Shown in pieces: positions 52,201-58,523 of a DNA stretch of 64,000 bases. Each line of letters starts with the position of its first letter. Positions within the stretch are counted from its first letter, which is position 1. The notes beneath the pieces are model-generated. The model was not told where the DNA came from and made no database searches. It saw only the letters and a list, made by a program, of their open reading frames with translations. The DNA is taken from positions 172,665-236,664 of the forward strand of contig NCGK01000002.1 of assembly GCA_002281735.1 (NCBI GenBank), given 5' to 3'. The position numbers and the translations under genes were made by a program. Source of the stretch: Gammaproteobacteria bacterium 28-57-27. GTDB lineage: Bacteria > Pseudomonadota > Gammaproteobacteria > Halothiobacillales > Halothiobacillaceae.

Positions 52201-53095
52201 CCGCGCAAATGGCGGGGTCGGAGGTGGTCAGAGTGTCATCGACGACGACTCCGGCACGGCAGGCCAACCCGGCTTCACAAGCCAGTGCAATACGCGGACG
52301 CACGCCGGCGGTGATGATGACGAGATCGGCAGGGATCAGTAATTCGTAGGGTGCGTCATACGCACCATCACAAGCTGGATGGGTGCGTATGACGCACCCT
52401 ACGACCGCCCCGAGGGGGAATTCAACGCGCACGCCGTGCACACGCCGTTCACCCTCAAGTCGCAGTGTTTTCGCCGACATCACAAACCGAATCCCGCGCC
52501 CCTCCAGCGCCGTTTGCAACATGCGCCCGGCTGTTTCATCAAGCTGCTTGTCCATCAGCCAGCCATTGCGATGCACCACGGTGACATTCATGCCGCGCCG
52601 GTTGAGCGCATCGGCGGCTTCCAAGCCGAGAATCCCGCCGCCGATCACCACTGCATGACGATATTCCTGCGCTGCTGCAAGCATCGTTTCCACATTATCC
52701 AGATCACGGAAACCGAGCACGCCTGGAAGCTCAATCCCCGGCATGGCGGGCAGAAAAGGCGCAGAACCGGTGGACAGGATCAGGCGGTCATAGGCCAGCA
52801 CAAGCCCGTTGTCGCAATAAATCTGCTGGGTTTCGCGCTCAATGCGCGTCACCGTGACCCCCGCGTGCAGGCAGATATTGTTCTCTGCATACCAAGCCAG
52901 ATCATGCAGCAGGGTGTCGGCAAAGTTTTTTTCACCCGCCAGCACTGGCGAGAGCAGGATGCGGTTGTAATTGCCGTGTGGCTCGCTGCCGATCACCGTG
53001 ATGCTGTACATGTCCGGGGCGAGGCGCAGCAGGTTTTCTACTGTGCGCATTCCCGCCATGCCATTGCCAATCACCACCAATCGCTGCCTGTTCAT
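49223..53095 (-). CDS. nirB: Fused FAD oxidoreductase - NirB nitrite reductase large subunit
   Basis: A continuous 1290-residue frame. Residues 1-443 are a pyridine-nucleotide FAD oxidoreductase (VVIGNGMAGMRTVENLL; VIGGGILGLEAADAL). Residues 444-1290 form a complete NirB: FAD domain (VVGHGMVGHSFVERL), BFD-like [2Fe-2S] (CSCHNVSKGDITAAV, CGGC), and the siroheme/[4Fe-4S] ligands CVGSTWC and CTREC (about 1086-1128). NirB reduces nitrite to ammonium with NADH. ATG 51766 starts the NirB part with its own GAGGAG 7 bases upstream and would give a normal 847-residue NirB. Residues 232-250 come from an inserted palindrome. The start is ATG 53095, 10 bases after nrtC. Confidence 0.88.
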   Translation of the reverse strand: MNRQRLVVIGNGMAGMRTVENLLRLAPDMYSITVIGSEPHGNYNRILLSPVLAGEKNFADTLLHDLAWYAENNICLHAGVTVTRIERETQQIYCDNGLVLAYDRLILSTGSAPFLPAMPGIELPGVLGFRDLDNVETMLAAAQEYRHAVVIGGGILGLEAADALNRRGMNVTVVHRNGWLMDKQLDETAGRMLQTALEGRGIRFVMSAKTLRLEGERRVHGVRVEFPLGAVVGCVIRTHPACDGAYDAPYELLIPADLVIITAGVRPRIALACEAGLACRAGVVVDDTLTTSDPAICAVGECIEHCGETFGLVAPLWEQAEILAHRLAGDKHAHYQGSPPQTTRLKVTSIEVFSAGDFHGGEDCEVLKLHDPIDSHYRRLVLRNGRLIGAVLYGDAGDGGWYFDLMQSGRELSAARSTLIFGEALCRLDEPTPSAATTARSHAMNTAPPIPTLLVVGHGMVGHSFVERLVDHGLHTSHRVIVFGEERRAAYDRVHLTEYFGGKTADELTMVSDGFFDEHGIELRLHSPITAIDRARKCVTDAHGHETPYDLLVLATGSYPFVPPMEGSEREACLVYRTIEDLEAITHWAGQSKIGAVVGGGLLGLEAANAIKQLGLDTHVIQFGPRLMSAQLDEGGAAMLKRKIEALDIRVHTDKNTVRIEAGEHQRHRMVFADGETLETDLIVFSAGIRPRDQLARDCGLNVGPRGGIMIDNHCRTSDPAIFAIGECVLWNGQQFGLVAPGYQMARVLADVLIGKPNVFTGADMSTKLKLLGVDVASIGDAHGATPGSLAYSYVDGPNGIYKKIVVCAEAKTLLGAVLVGDASEYGTLLQMELNGIKLPEHPDSLILPARDGAAPKGLGIAALPASAQICSCHNVSKGDITAAVEGGCTTVAELKACTKAGTGCGGCVALVKQVLDFELEQRGVEVKKDICEHFAHSRQELYHLVRVGGIKTFDELLAQHGQGHGCDICKPLTASILASVWNEYVLKDEHLGLQDTNDRYLANMNKDGTYTVVPRVPGGEITADGLVAIGNVAKKYGLYCKITGGQRIDLLGARLEQLPLIWKELIDAGFETGQAYGKSLRTVKSCVGSTWCRYGVQDSTSLAIELENRYKGLRSPHKIKFGVSGCTRECAEAQSKDVGIIATDKGWNLYVCGNGGMKPRHADLFASDLDKNTLIQYIDRFLMFYVQTGDRLQRTSVWMNNLEGGLAYLRDVVMHDSLGIATELEAQMQRVVDTFQCEWKTTVENPERVKLFRAFVNSDVPDENVIFVEERGQIRPATLEEKALHAQAA
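51764..51779 (-). promoter_or_regulatory. Internal ribosome-binding site and ATG for NirB within the fused frame
   Basis: GAGGAG (minus strand, 51774-51779) stands 7 bases before ATG 51764-51766, in frame with the fusion. Initiation here gives a protein starting MNTAPPIPTLLVVGHGMVG, the usual start of NirB. Both a 1290-residue fusion and a free NirB may be made. Confidence 0.6.
52346..52402. repeat. GTAGGG palindrome inserted in frame in nirB
   Basis: 57 bp with perfect 21-bp arms (52346-52366 and 52382-52402) around a 15-base centre. The length is 19 codons, so the frame is kept. It encodes VGCVIRTHPACDGAYDAPY, between the strand VRVEFPLGA and ELLIPADLVI of the first FAD domain, a surface loop in relatives. 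Confidence 0.92.
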
Positions 53096-53105
53096 TAGCC
53101 TTGTC

Positions 53106-53897
53106 CTACGCCGCCGTCTTGTGGTGTTTTTCGTAGAGGAACTTGAGCACTTCATGGCGATAGTGGTTGTAGGCTGCGTCATCCGCCAGTGCCAAACGCT
53201 CACGCGGGCGCGGCAGATCAACGTGCAGAATCTCGCCCACGGTGGCGGAGGGGCCGTTGGTCATCATCACAATGCGGTCGGAGAGCAGCACGGCTTCATC
53301 CACGTCATGCGTAACCATAATCACCGTGCTTTGCGTGGCGGCGCAGATGCTCATCAGCTCGTCTTGCAGGTGAGCGCGGGTGAGTGCGTCCAGCGCGCCA
53401 AACGGCTCGTCCATCAACAAGGCCTTCGGCTCCATCGCCAGAGCACGGGCGATACCGACACGCTGTTTCATGCCGCCGGAAATCTCGTGCGGAAATTTGT
53501 CGTTGGCGTGGGTCAGGTGTACCAGCTCAAGGGCGCGGTGCGCGCGGTCGAGCATTTGCGTTTTGCTCTCGCTCTTGCCAAACACCTGCTCAACGGCCAG
53601 CAATACGTTGCCGGTGCAGGTTAGCCAAGGCAAAAGTGAGTGGTTTTGGAACACCACGGCACGGTCGGGACCAGGGCCTTTGATCTCGCGTCCGGCGCAA
53701 AGCAAGGTGCCTGTGGTGGCATCCAGCAGCCCGGCGACCAGGTTGAGTACGGTGGATTTGCCGCAGCCCGAGTGGCCGATGATGCTGACAAATTCGCCTT
53801 TTTGGATATGCAAGTCCACGTCGCGCAGGGCAATAAACGGCCCGCGCTTGGTGTTGAATTGCATACCGACGTTGTCGAGTTGAATGTAGGCGTTCAT
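53106..53897 (-). CDS. nrtC: Nitrate ABC transporter ATPase (NrtD/NasD type)
   Basis: A 263-residue ATPase of the nitrate/taurine ABC family. Walker A is IIGHSGCGKST (about 39-49), the signature EISGGMKQRVGIARAL, Walker B ALLMDEPFGALDALTR, and the switch His in MVTHDVDEAV. It lacks the C-terminal substrate-binding-like domain of cyanobacterial NrtC, so it resembles NrtD/NasD. The start is ATG 53897 (MNAYIQL), 16 bases after nrtB; a 55-codon extension overlapping nrtB is rejected. It energises nitrate uptake with NrtA and NrtB. Confidence 0.9.
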   Translation of the reverse strand: MNAYIQLDNVGMQFNTKRGPFIALRDVDLHIQKGEFVSIIGHSGCGKSTVLNLVAGLLDATTGTLLCAGREIKGPGPDRAVVFQNHSLLPWLTCTGNVLLAVEQVFGKSESKTQMLDRAHRALELVHLTHANDKFPHEISGGMKQRVGIARALAMEPKALLMDEPFGALDALTRAHLQDELMSICAATQSTVIMVTHDVDEAVLLSDRIVMMTNGPSATVGEILHVDLPRPRERLALADDAAYNHYRHEVLKFLYEKHHKTAA

Positions 53898-53913
53898 GGG
53901 TTGAATCTCAGGT

Positions 53914-54714
53914 TTAGCGTGCGTCGTAATCGAAGCGCTTGGCAAGCTGGGTGAGGAGCACTTCCAGCAGCAGGCCGATAATGCCGACCACGAAGATGGC
54001 GATGATGATGTGAGCGACGTCCAGGTTGTTCCATTCGTCCCAGATCCAGAAGCCGATGCCAATGCCGCCAGTGAGCATTTCTGCGGCGACGATCACCAAC
54101 CAGGCCACGCCGATGGAAAGGCGCACGCCGGTCATGACATACGGCAAGGTGGCGGGGAACAGGATGCGGGTGACGATTTTCCATTCGGACAGGTTGAGCA
54201 CGCGGGCGACGTTCATATAGTCCTGCGGCACGCGGGTCACGCCGACGGCGGTGTTGATAATCATCGGCCAGATACTGGAGATGAAAATCACCCAGATGGC
54301 CGCAGGTTCGGCTTTTTGCAGCACCAGCAGGCCGATTGGCAACCAGGCCAGCGGTGAGACCGGACGCAGCAGGCTGATAATGGGCGCGAGCATGTCGTTG
54401 AAAAAGCGGAAGCGACCAATGATGAAACCGAGCGGAATGCCGACCAGTGCCGCGAGGCCAAAGCCGATGGCGACACGCTCCAGCGAGGCCAGAATGTTCC
54501 AGCCGATGCCCATGTCGTTCGGGCCTTTGTTATAGAACGGGTCGGAAAACAGTTCGACCGCCGAGGTGAATGTCACGCCCGGCGTGGGGATGGTGGGTGT
54601 GTTGGCCGAGACCAGCGCCCACAGCAGGATAAAGAGACCGAGGCCGATCATCGGCGGCGTGATACTACGGGCGATGGCTTTGAGGCGATCGGCACCGGGA
54701 TTGAGCGTGCTCAT
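53914..54714 (-). CDS. nrtB: Nitrate ABC transporter permease
   Basis: A 266-residue inner-membrane permease with about six helices and the EAA-type coupling loop TAVGVTRVPQDYMNVARVLNLSEWKIVTRILFPATLPYV (about 155-192). The C-terminal AEMLTGGIGIGFWIWDEWNNLD is characteristic of NrtB/SsuC permeases. It lies downstream of the globin gene, separated by a CCACAGAG element that extends to 32 bases before its start, which may lower its expression relative to nrtA. Confidence 0.93.
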   Translation of the reverse strand: MSTLNPGADRLKAIARSITPPMIGLGLFILLWALVSANTPTIPTPGVTFTSAVELFSDPFYNKGPNDMGIGWNILASLERVAIGFGLAALVGIPLGFIIGRFRFFNDMLAPIISLLRPVSPLAWLPIGLLVLQKAEPAAIWVIFISSIWPMIINTAVGVTRVPQDYMNVARVLNLSEWKIVTRILFPATLPYVMTGVRLSIGVAWLVIVAAEMLTGGIGIGFWIWDEWNNLDVAHIIIAIFVVGIIGLLLEVLLTQLAKRFDYDAR

Positions 54715-54745
54715 GGTGGTGAATCCTTGGTGGTGAAAACAGGTT

Positions 54746-54887
54746 TTGCCACAGAGATCACAGAGGGCACAGAGATGGGTCTTAACTCCCTCTCACCAAA
54801 GGGTCGAGGGAGCTAAATCCAGCTTTGTGCAAGCCCTAAACAGAGCTGGCTACACTATCTCTGTGTGCTCTGTGTCCTCTGTGGTTA
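54746..54887. repeat. CCACAGAG inverted-repeat element, copy E
   Basis: 142 bp with left end TTGCCACAGAGATCACAGAG (54746-54765) and inverted right end 54859-54887. It occupies the spacer between the globin gene and nrtB within the nrt operon. Confidence 0.85.
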
Positions 54888-54907
54888 TTTTCTGCGTCGA
54901 TTTCGCA

Positions 54908-55336
54908 TCAGGCCTGGATCTTGAGGTTATCGGCGTAGGCGGCTTGTTTCATGGCGGATGCCAGCGTGGTGTAGGTTTCTACCCATGCCTCCTTAACCGC
55001 CGGAGTGAACTGCTCGCCCAAGCCCTTTTCCAGGGTCCAGATCAATGCGCTGCCCACAGTGTCGTAATGTGCTTCCGTCACACCGTATTCGACATGGCGA
55101 CGCCCCATGTCTTCGACCGCCCCTAGAATGGGGGCTAGATCATCCAGGCTGTTGACGGCAGTGTTGATGATCGCCATCAGCTTGCGACCCTGTTCAGTCA
55201 TGTCGCCCTTGAACATGCTGCGCAGGGAAGGATCAAGCTCGAATAGTTGGCCATAGAACAACTGCGCCGCTGTGTCCTTGATCGGAAGCACCTGCTGCCA
55301 GCTGTTACGTACCAGTGCAATTTTTTGGGGGGACAT
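54908..55336 (-). CDS. Single-domain bacterial haemoglobin
   Basis: A 142-residue globin of the Vitreoscilla-haemoglobin/flavohaemoglobin head type. The CD-corner Phe42 (MFKGD), a probable distal Gln49 (TEQGRKL) and the proximal His81 (GRRHVEYGV) are visible, and there is no reductase domain. Likely role: binding O2 or NO and limiting nitric oxide damage when nitrite is reduced, possibly with the operon's FAD oxidoreductase as electron donor (inference). It is the second gene of the nrt operon, 24 bases after nrtA, with a GGAG site before its ATG. Confidence 0.9.
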   Translation of the reverse strand: MSPQKIALVRNSWQQVLPIKDTAAQLFYGQLFELDPSLRSMFKGDMTEQGRKLMAIINTAVNSLDDLAPILGAVEDMGRRHVEYGVTEAHYDTVGSALIWTLEKGLGEQFTPAVKEAWVETYTTLASAMKQAAYADNLKIQA

Positions 55337-55360
55337 GAGATTCTCCTTTCCTTGAATTCA

Positions 55361-56623
55361 TTAGGCTTTGATTTTGAAACTGTCGGCGTAGGCCTTGGGA
55401 TCACTGCCGTCCCACACCTTGCCGTCAAACAAGGTCGAGCTGCGCATGGCGCTGCTTGGAATATTGATCTTGAGCTGGCTGGCGGCTTCCTTGTACAGGT
55501 CGATCTGGTTGATTTTCTTCGCGACGGCGAGGTAGTCCGGGTGCTCTTTGAGCAAGCCCCAGCGCTTGTGCTGGGTGCTGAACCACATGCCATCCGACAG
55601 ATAAGGGAAGCTGGCTTCGCCATCGTTGAAGAATTTCATGTAGTTCGGATCCTGCCATGTTTTGCCCAAGCCGTTGTCATATTTGCCCATCATGCGGCCT
55701 TCGATGACATCGACAGCGGTATTGACATAGGACTTGTCGGCAATGACTTTGGCCACTTCCGGGCGGTTACTCATCACGTCGATATAGCGCGATGCTTCCA
55801 GCACGGCCATGGTCAGAGCGCGTGCGGCATTGGGGTTTTTCTTGGTGAAATCCGCCGTGGTGCCGAGCACTTTTTCCGGGTGATCCTTCCACATGCCTTG
55901 CGTGGTTTCGGTAGTAAAGCCGATCTTGTCCATGATGGCGCGCGCGTTCCACGGCTCGCCCACGCAGAAGCCGTCCATGTTGCCGATGCGCATGTTGGCG
56001 ACCATCTGGGGAGGCGGCACGGTAATGCACTTTACGTCCTGGAATGGGTCGATGCCGTAATTCGCCAGCCAGTAGTACAACCACATGGCGTGGGTGCCGG
56101 TGGGGAAGGTCTGGGCAAAGGTATATTCACGCTTCTCGCTGGCGATGAGTTTGGCCAAACCTGCACCATCGGTGGCACCCTTGTCGCGCAGGGCATTGGA
56201 AAGCGTGAGCGCTTGGCCGTTGTTGTTCAGGGTCATCAATACCGACATATCTTTCTGCGTGCCGCCAATGCCGAGCTGTACGCCATAGACCAGGCCGTAC
56301 AGCACATGCGCTGCGTCCAGTTCTCCGTTGACCAGTTTGTCGCGCACCGCGGCCCAGGAGGCTTCTTTGGATGGGATGATCTTGATGCCGTATTTCTTGT
56401 CGAACTCTTTCACCGAGGCCATGACTACGCTGGCGCAGTCGGTCAGCGGAATGAAACCGACCTTGAGTTCGGTTTTTTCGGGTGCATCGGAGCCCGCAGC
56501 CCAGGCACCGGTACGGATGCCGGTGGGCAGGGTGGCATACAGCGCCGCGCCGCTTGCGGCGGCCAGACTGTGCTTAAGAAAGTCGCGGCGCGTCAATGGG
56601 GTTGGATTGAGTGTGGTTTTCAT
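55361..56623 (-). CDS. nrtA: Nitrate ABC transporter substrate-binding protein
   Basis: A 420-residue periplasmic binding protein with a Tat signal (TRRDFLKHSLAAASGAAL; cleavage near AWA|AGS). The mature part is of the NrtA/CmpA type: KVGFIPLTDCASVVMA, GELDAAHVLYGLVYGVQLGI, GTHAMWLYYWLANYGIDP and MDGFCVGEPWNARAI form the anion-binding cleft. It captures nitrate and nitrite for NrtBC. It is the first gene of the unit, behind a sigma-54 promoter and an ANTAR attenuator; Tat export suggests folding before transport. Confidence 0.93.
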   Translation of the reverse strand: MKTTLNPTPLTRRDFLKHSLAAASGAALYATLPTGIRTGAWAAGSDAPEKTELKVGFIPLTDCASVVMASVKEFDKKYGIKIIPSKEASWAAVRDKLVNGELDAAHVLYGLVYGVQLGIGGTQKDMSVLMTLNNNGQALTLSNALRDKGATDGAGLAKLIASEKREYTFAQTFPTGTHAMWLYYWLANYGIDPFQDVKCITVPPPQMVANMRIGNMDGFCVGEPWNARAIMDKIGFTTETTQGMWKDHPEKVLGTTADFTKKNPNAARALTMAVLEASRYIDVMSNRPEVAKVIADKSYVNTAVDVIEGRMMGKYDNGLGKTWQDPNYMKFFNDGEASFPYLSDGMWFSTQHKRWGLLKEHPDYLAVAKKINQIDLYKEAASQLKINIPSSAMRSSTLFDGKVWDGSDPKAYADSFKIKA

Positions 56624-56660
56624 GGTCTTTTCTCTCGTGGGGGGCGGTCGATCCAGGGCG

Positions 56661-56746
56661 AAAAAAAAAGGCGCTCATACCATTCAGGTTAAACCTGTTG
56701 GTATGAGCGCCTTTGCTCGTGGGGTATTGCGGCCGACGTTGGTCGC
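56661..56746 (-). promoter_or_regulatory. NasR/ANTAR-type attenuator in the nrtA leader
   Basis: On the minus strand hairpin P1 (56729-56746) is GCGACC-AACGTC-GGCCGC with one A-C mismatch. P2 (56705-56718) is GAGC-AAAGGC-GCTC. Both hexaloops have A1 and G4, and P2 has the same loop as the nasA leader. P2 shares bases with the 5' arm of a terminator with 15-bp arms (56700-56714 and 56667-56681), followed by nine T residues (56661-56669). NasR binding should hold P2 and prevent termination. Confidence 0.88.
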
Positions 56747-56758
56747 TGATTGAGTTAA

Positions 56759-56775
56759 TGCAAGAGGTATGCCAA
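56759..56775 (-). promoter_or_regulatory. Sigma-54 promoter of the nrtA unit
   Basis: The minus strand reads TTGGCATACCTCTTGCA, matching TGGCAY-N5-TTGCA with the exact 10-base GG-to-GC spacing. The predicted start is about 56748, two bases before hairpin P1, giving a leader of about 125 bases. Control by an NtrC-type activator under nitrogen limitation follows from the promoter class. Confidence 0.87.
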
Positions 56776-56812
56776 GCCGATGAAGCCGCATTCTGCAAGG
56801 TGTGCAGGATGT

Positions 56813-56923
56813 TAGGGAAGCGCTGATTTATTCAGCGTTTCCCGCTTGGGGCAGGATGCCCCAGCATGAACAATGGCGTAAGTCATTGATTCATGGAGAC
56901 CGTTGCGGGCGTGTACCGCAACG
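56813..56923 (+). repeat. Multi-hairpin structured repeat, copy 2
   Basis: The same order as copy 1: HP1 56815-56843 (12-bp stem, loop TTTAT), HP2 56846-56864 (loop GGA), HP3 56865-56895 (CATGAA/TTCATG plus CAATGGC/GTCATTG, GTAA loop), and a further HP4 56901-56923 (CGTTGCGG/CCGCAACG). HP3 has a compensatory A-T to T-A exchange compared with copy 1. The ATG in HP3 opens only a 13-codon frame here. It lies in the nrtA-nasR intergenic region. Confidence 0.85.
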
Positions 56924-56929
56924 AGGCTT

Positions 56930-56961
56930 GCTGATTAAATCCATGGATGGATTTAATCAGC
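56930..56961. repeat. Long inverted repeat downstream of the multi-hairpin repeat
   Basis: 15-bp arms GCTGATTAAATCCAT (56930-56944) and its exact complement (56947-56961) with a two-base centre. It may be the right end of the repeat copy or an independent hairpin. The rest of this 421-base gap (56962-57044) shows no gene. Confidence 0.7.
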
Positions 56962-57044
56962 ATTGACTTAGCGTTGTTCTATTGCCCTGAAAGCGTGCGT
57001 TGGATCGCACTGTGTTGAGGCGGCGCGCCTCTCAGAACAAGCTT

Positions 57045-58346
57045 TCAGAACCTGGCGCCAAGCATCTCGCTCATGGCAATGGCGGCACGTGCGACTTCGA
57101 TCAGCCGCTTGCCCTGGTCCATCGCCGTCTTGCGCAGCAGCCGGTGCGCTTCGTCTTCATTCATACCACGATGCTTGATGAGCAAGGCCTTGGCTTGTTC
57201 GATCAGCTTGCGTTCATCCAGTGCCTCATGCGCGGCCTTCAGTTCATCCTGCATGGTTTGCAGGCGACGGGACTGGGTTTGTACCAGCTCGATCAATGAG
57301 CGTCCCATCGGGGCGCGTCCCTCAATGTGACGACGCTCGACGTCCAGAAGAAGCTCGGGATCGACGGTATCGACGGGGCGTCCAAGTACCACACCGACCG
57401 GCAGGGCGTCATCGGTGGCGCGCTCCAGTTCTGCCGGCTCGTCCTGGGGGGCGTGACTCTGCGTGAGGCGAGCGCAGCACAGGTCATGCAGGCCGATTTC
57501 GAGCGCATCTTCGATCTCTTTCATGGCGTCGATACGGCGAGTGGCTTGTTCAAACCAGAGCTGCGCCAGTTCGCGGCCGGTGGGCAAGTCGGGGCGCTGG
57601 GTGCAGGCGATGCGGCGCAGGCGCTCAACCTCGGCGGTCAGGGGTGACGCGGTCAGTTGTTGCCAGCGCGCAAGGTGCGCGTCGTCGGCGAATTCGGTGA
57701 AGATTTGAAAGCAACGCTCCTGGGCATCAATGCGATTCATCAGCGCTTCGCGCTCACCGTCCCCGCGCCAGCCCTGGCTGAAGCCCGCCACGCCAATGGC
57801 GCGCTCCTGTCCGGCCAGTTCCTTGCCTTGCATGAAATTGAGCAGGGCGACCAGGGCACGCGAGATGGCAGGGTCAGCTGCCATGTCGGCAGCTTCGAAT
57901 ACCACGCCAAGCAGGCGGCGGATCAATTCGCTGAAGGCTTGCATGGCTTCGGGCGCAGCACGCGTGAAATCGTCAATTTTCGCGCGTAGCTCGGGCAGTT
58001 CGCTTAGGCCGTGCAAGGCCAGGGCGATGTTGGCGTACAGGCGGCTTCCGGCAAGGTGGTAGCGTGGACGATCTCGCCAGTCCATCAGTTCCTGGCGCAG
58101 ATGGGTTTCTGCAATCCCGCCCTCCTTGCGGTAGGCGTGCATGCGCGCGGCATAACATTCGCCATGCGAGTTGAGGAACAGATTGGAAACGCCACGTTCG
58201 CGTTGCAGCGCGTGAATCAGCGGACGGATACGTCCCACCAATTGGCTGGCCGCCAGCAGGTGTTCAAGCCCGGCGTTTTCGCACTGATTGGAGAGTTGCA
58301 GAAACGCAGCAATGTCCTTGTCGCGCGGTTGCGAGGTATGGGGCAT
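57045..58346 (-). CDS. nasR: Nitrate/nitrite-responsive antiterminator NasR (NIT + ANTAR)
   Basis: A 433-residue RNA-binding regulator. Residues about 45-290 form the all-helical NIT sensor domain (RPLIHALQRERGVSNLFLNSHG at its start), which binds nitrate and nitrite. Residues about 370-425 form the ANTAR domain (ELKAAHEALDERKLIEQAKALLIKHRGMNEDEAHRLLRKTAM), which binds paired hexaloop hairpins. It fits the leaders of nrtA and nasA. In Klebsiella NasR relieves transcription termination in the nasF leader. It is transcribed in the same direction as nrtA but is separated from it by 421 bases with an independent promoter. Confidence 0.94.
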   Translation of the reverse strand: MPHTSQPRDKDIAAFLQLSNQCENAGLEHLLAASQLVGRIRPLIHALQRERGVSNLFLNSHGECYAARMHAYRKEGGIAETHLRQELMDWRDRPRYHLAGSRLYANIALALHGLSELPELRAKIDDFTRAAPEAMQAFSELIRRLLGVVFEAADMAADPAISRALVALLNFMQGKELAGQERAIGVAGFSQGWRGDGEREALMNRIDAQERCFQIFTEFADDAHLARWQQLTASPLTAEVERLRRIACTQRPDLPTGRELAQLWFEQATRRIDAMKEIEDALEIGLHDLCCARLTQSHAPQDEPAELERATDDALPVGVVLGRPVDTVDPELLLDVERRHIEGRAPMGRSLIELVQTQSRRLQTMQDELKAAHEALDERKLIEQAKALLIKHRGMNEDEAHRLLRKTAMDQGKRLIEVARAAIAMSEMLGARF

Positions 58347-58385
58347 GTTCGACCTTGAAGAGGGTGGACAGGATGCAGATCACGC

Positions 58386-58438
58386 AAAAAACGTTCCAAG
58401 GATGCTGCATCAAGTCTTGATGCAGCACGTCTGGAATG
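58386..58438 (-). terminator. Terminator-like hairpin in the nasR leader
   Basis: On the minus strand CATTCCA/TGGAACG form an outer helix and TGCTGCATCAAG/CTTGATGCAGCA (58416-58427 and 58403-58414) a perfect inner one, followed by six T residues (58386-58391). It lies about 40 bases before the nasR start. No ANTAR hexaloop pair was found in front of it, so the form of control (autoregulation, partial attenuation) is open. Confidence 0.65.
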
Positions 58439-58454
58439 TGATTTTTCGAACGCC

Positions 58455-58463
58455 GTTATACCA
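58455..58463 (-). promoter_or_regulatory. Probable extended -10 promoter of nasR
   Basis: TGGTATAAC on the minus strand is an extended -10 (TGn plus TATAAC). No good -35 is present. The predicted start near 58448 places the terminator-like hairpin within the leader. It is a sigma-70-type promoter, unlike the sigma-54 promoters of the target units. Confidence 0.5.
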
Positions 58464-58523
58464 TGCTCATCCTTGCTTGCAGGTGTCGGGCGGGTGTATC
58501 TGGCGGTGTGATATGCGGGAGGG

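Noticed and set aside
55247..56692. Plus-strand open frame (481 codons) opposite nrtA and the globin gene
   Set aside because: It spans two well-supported genes on the other strand and has no family-like features; a shadow frame.
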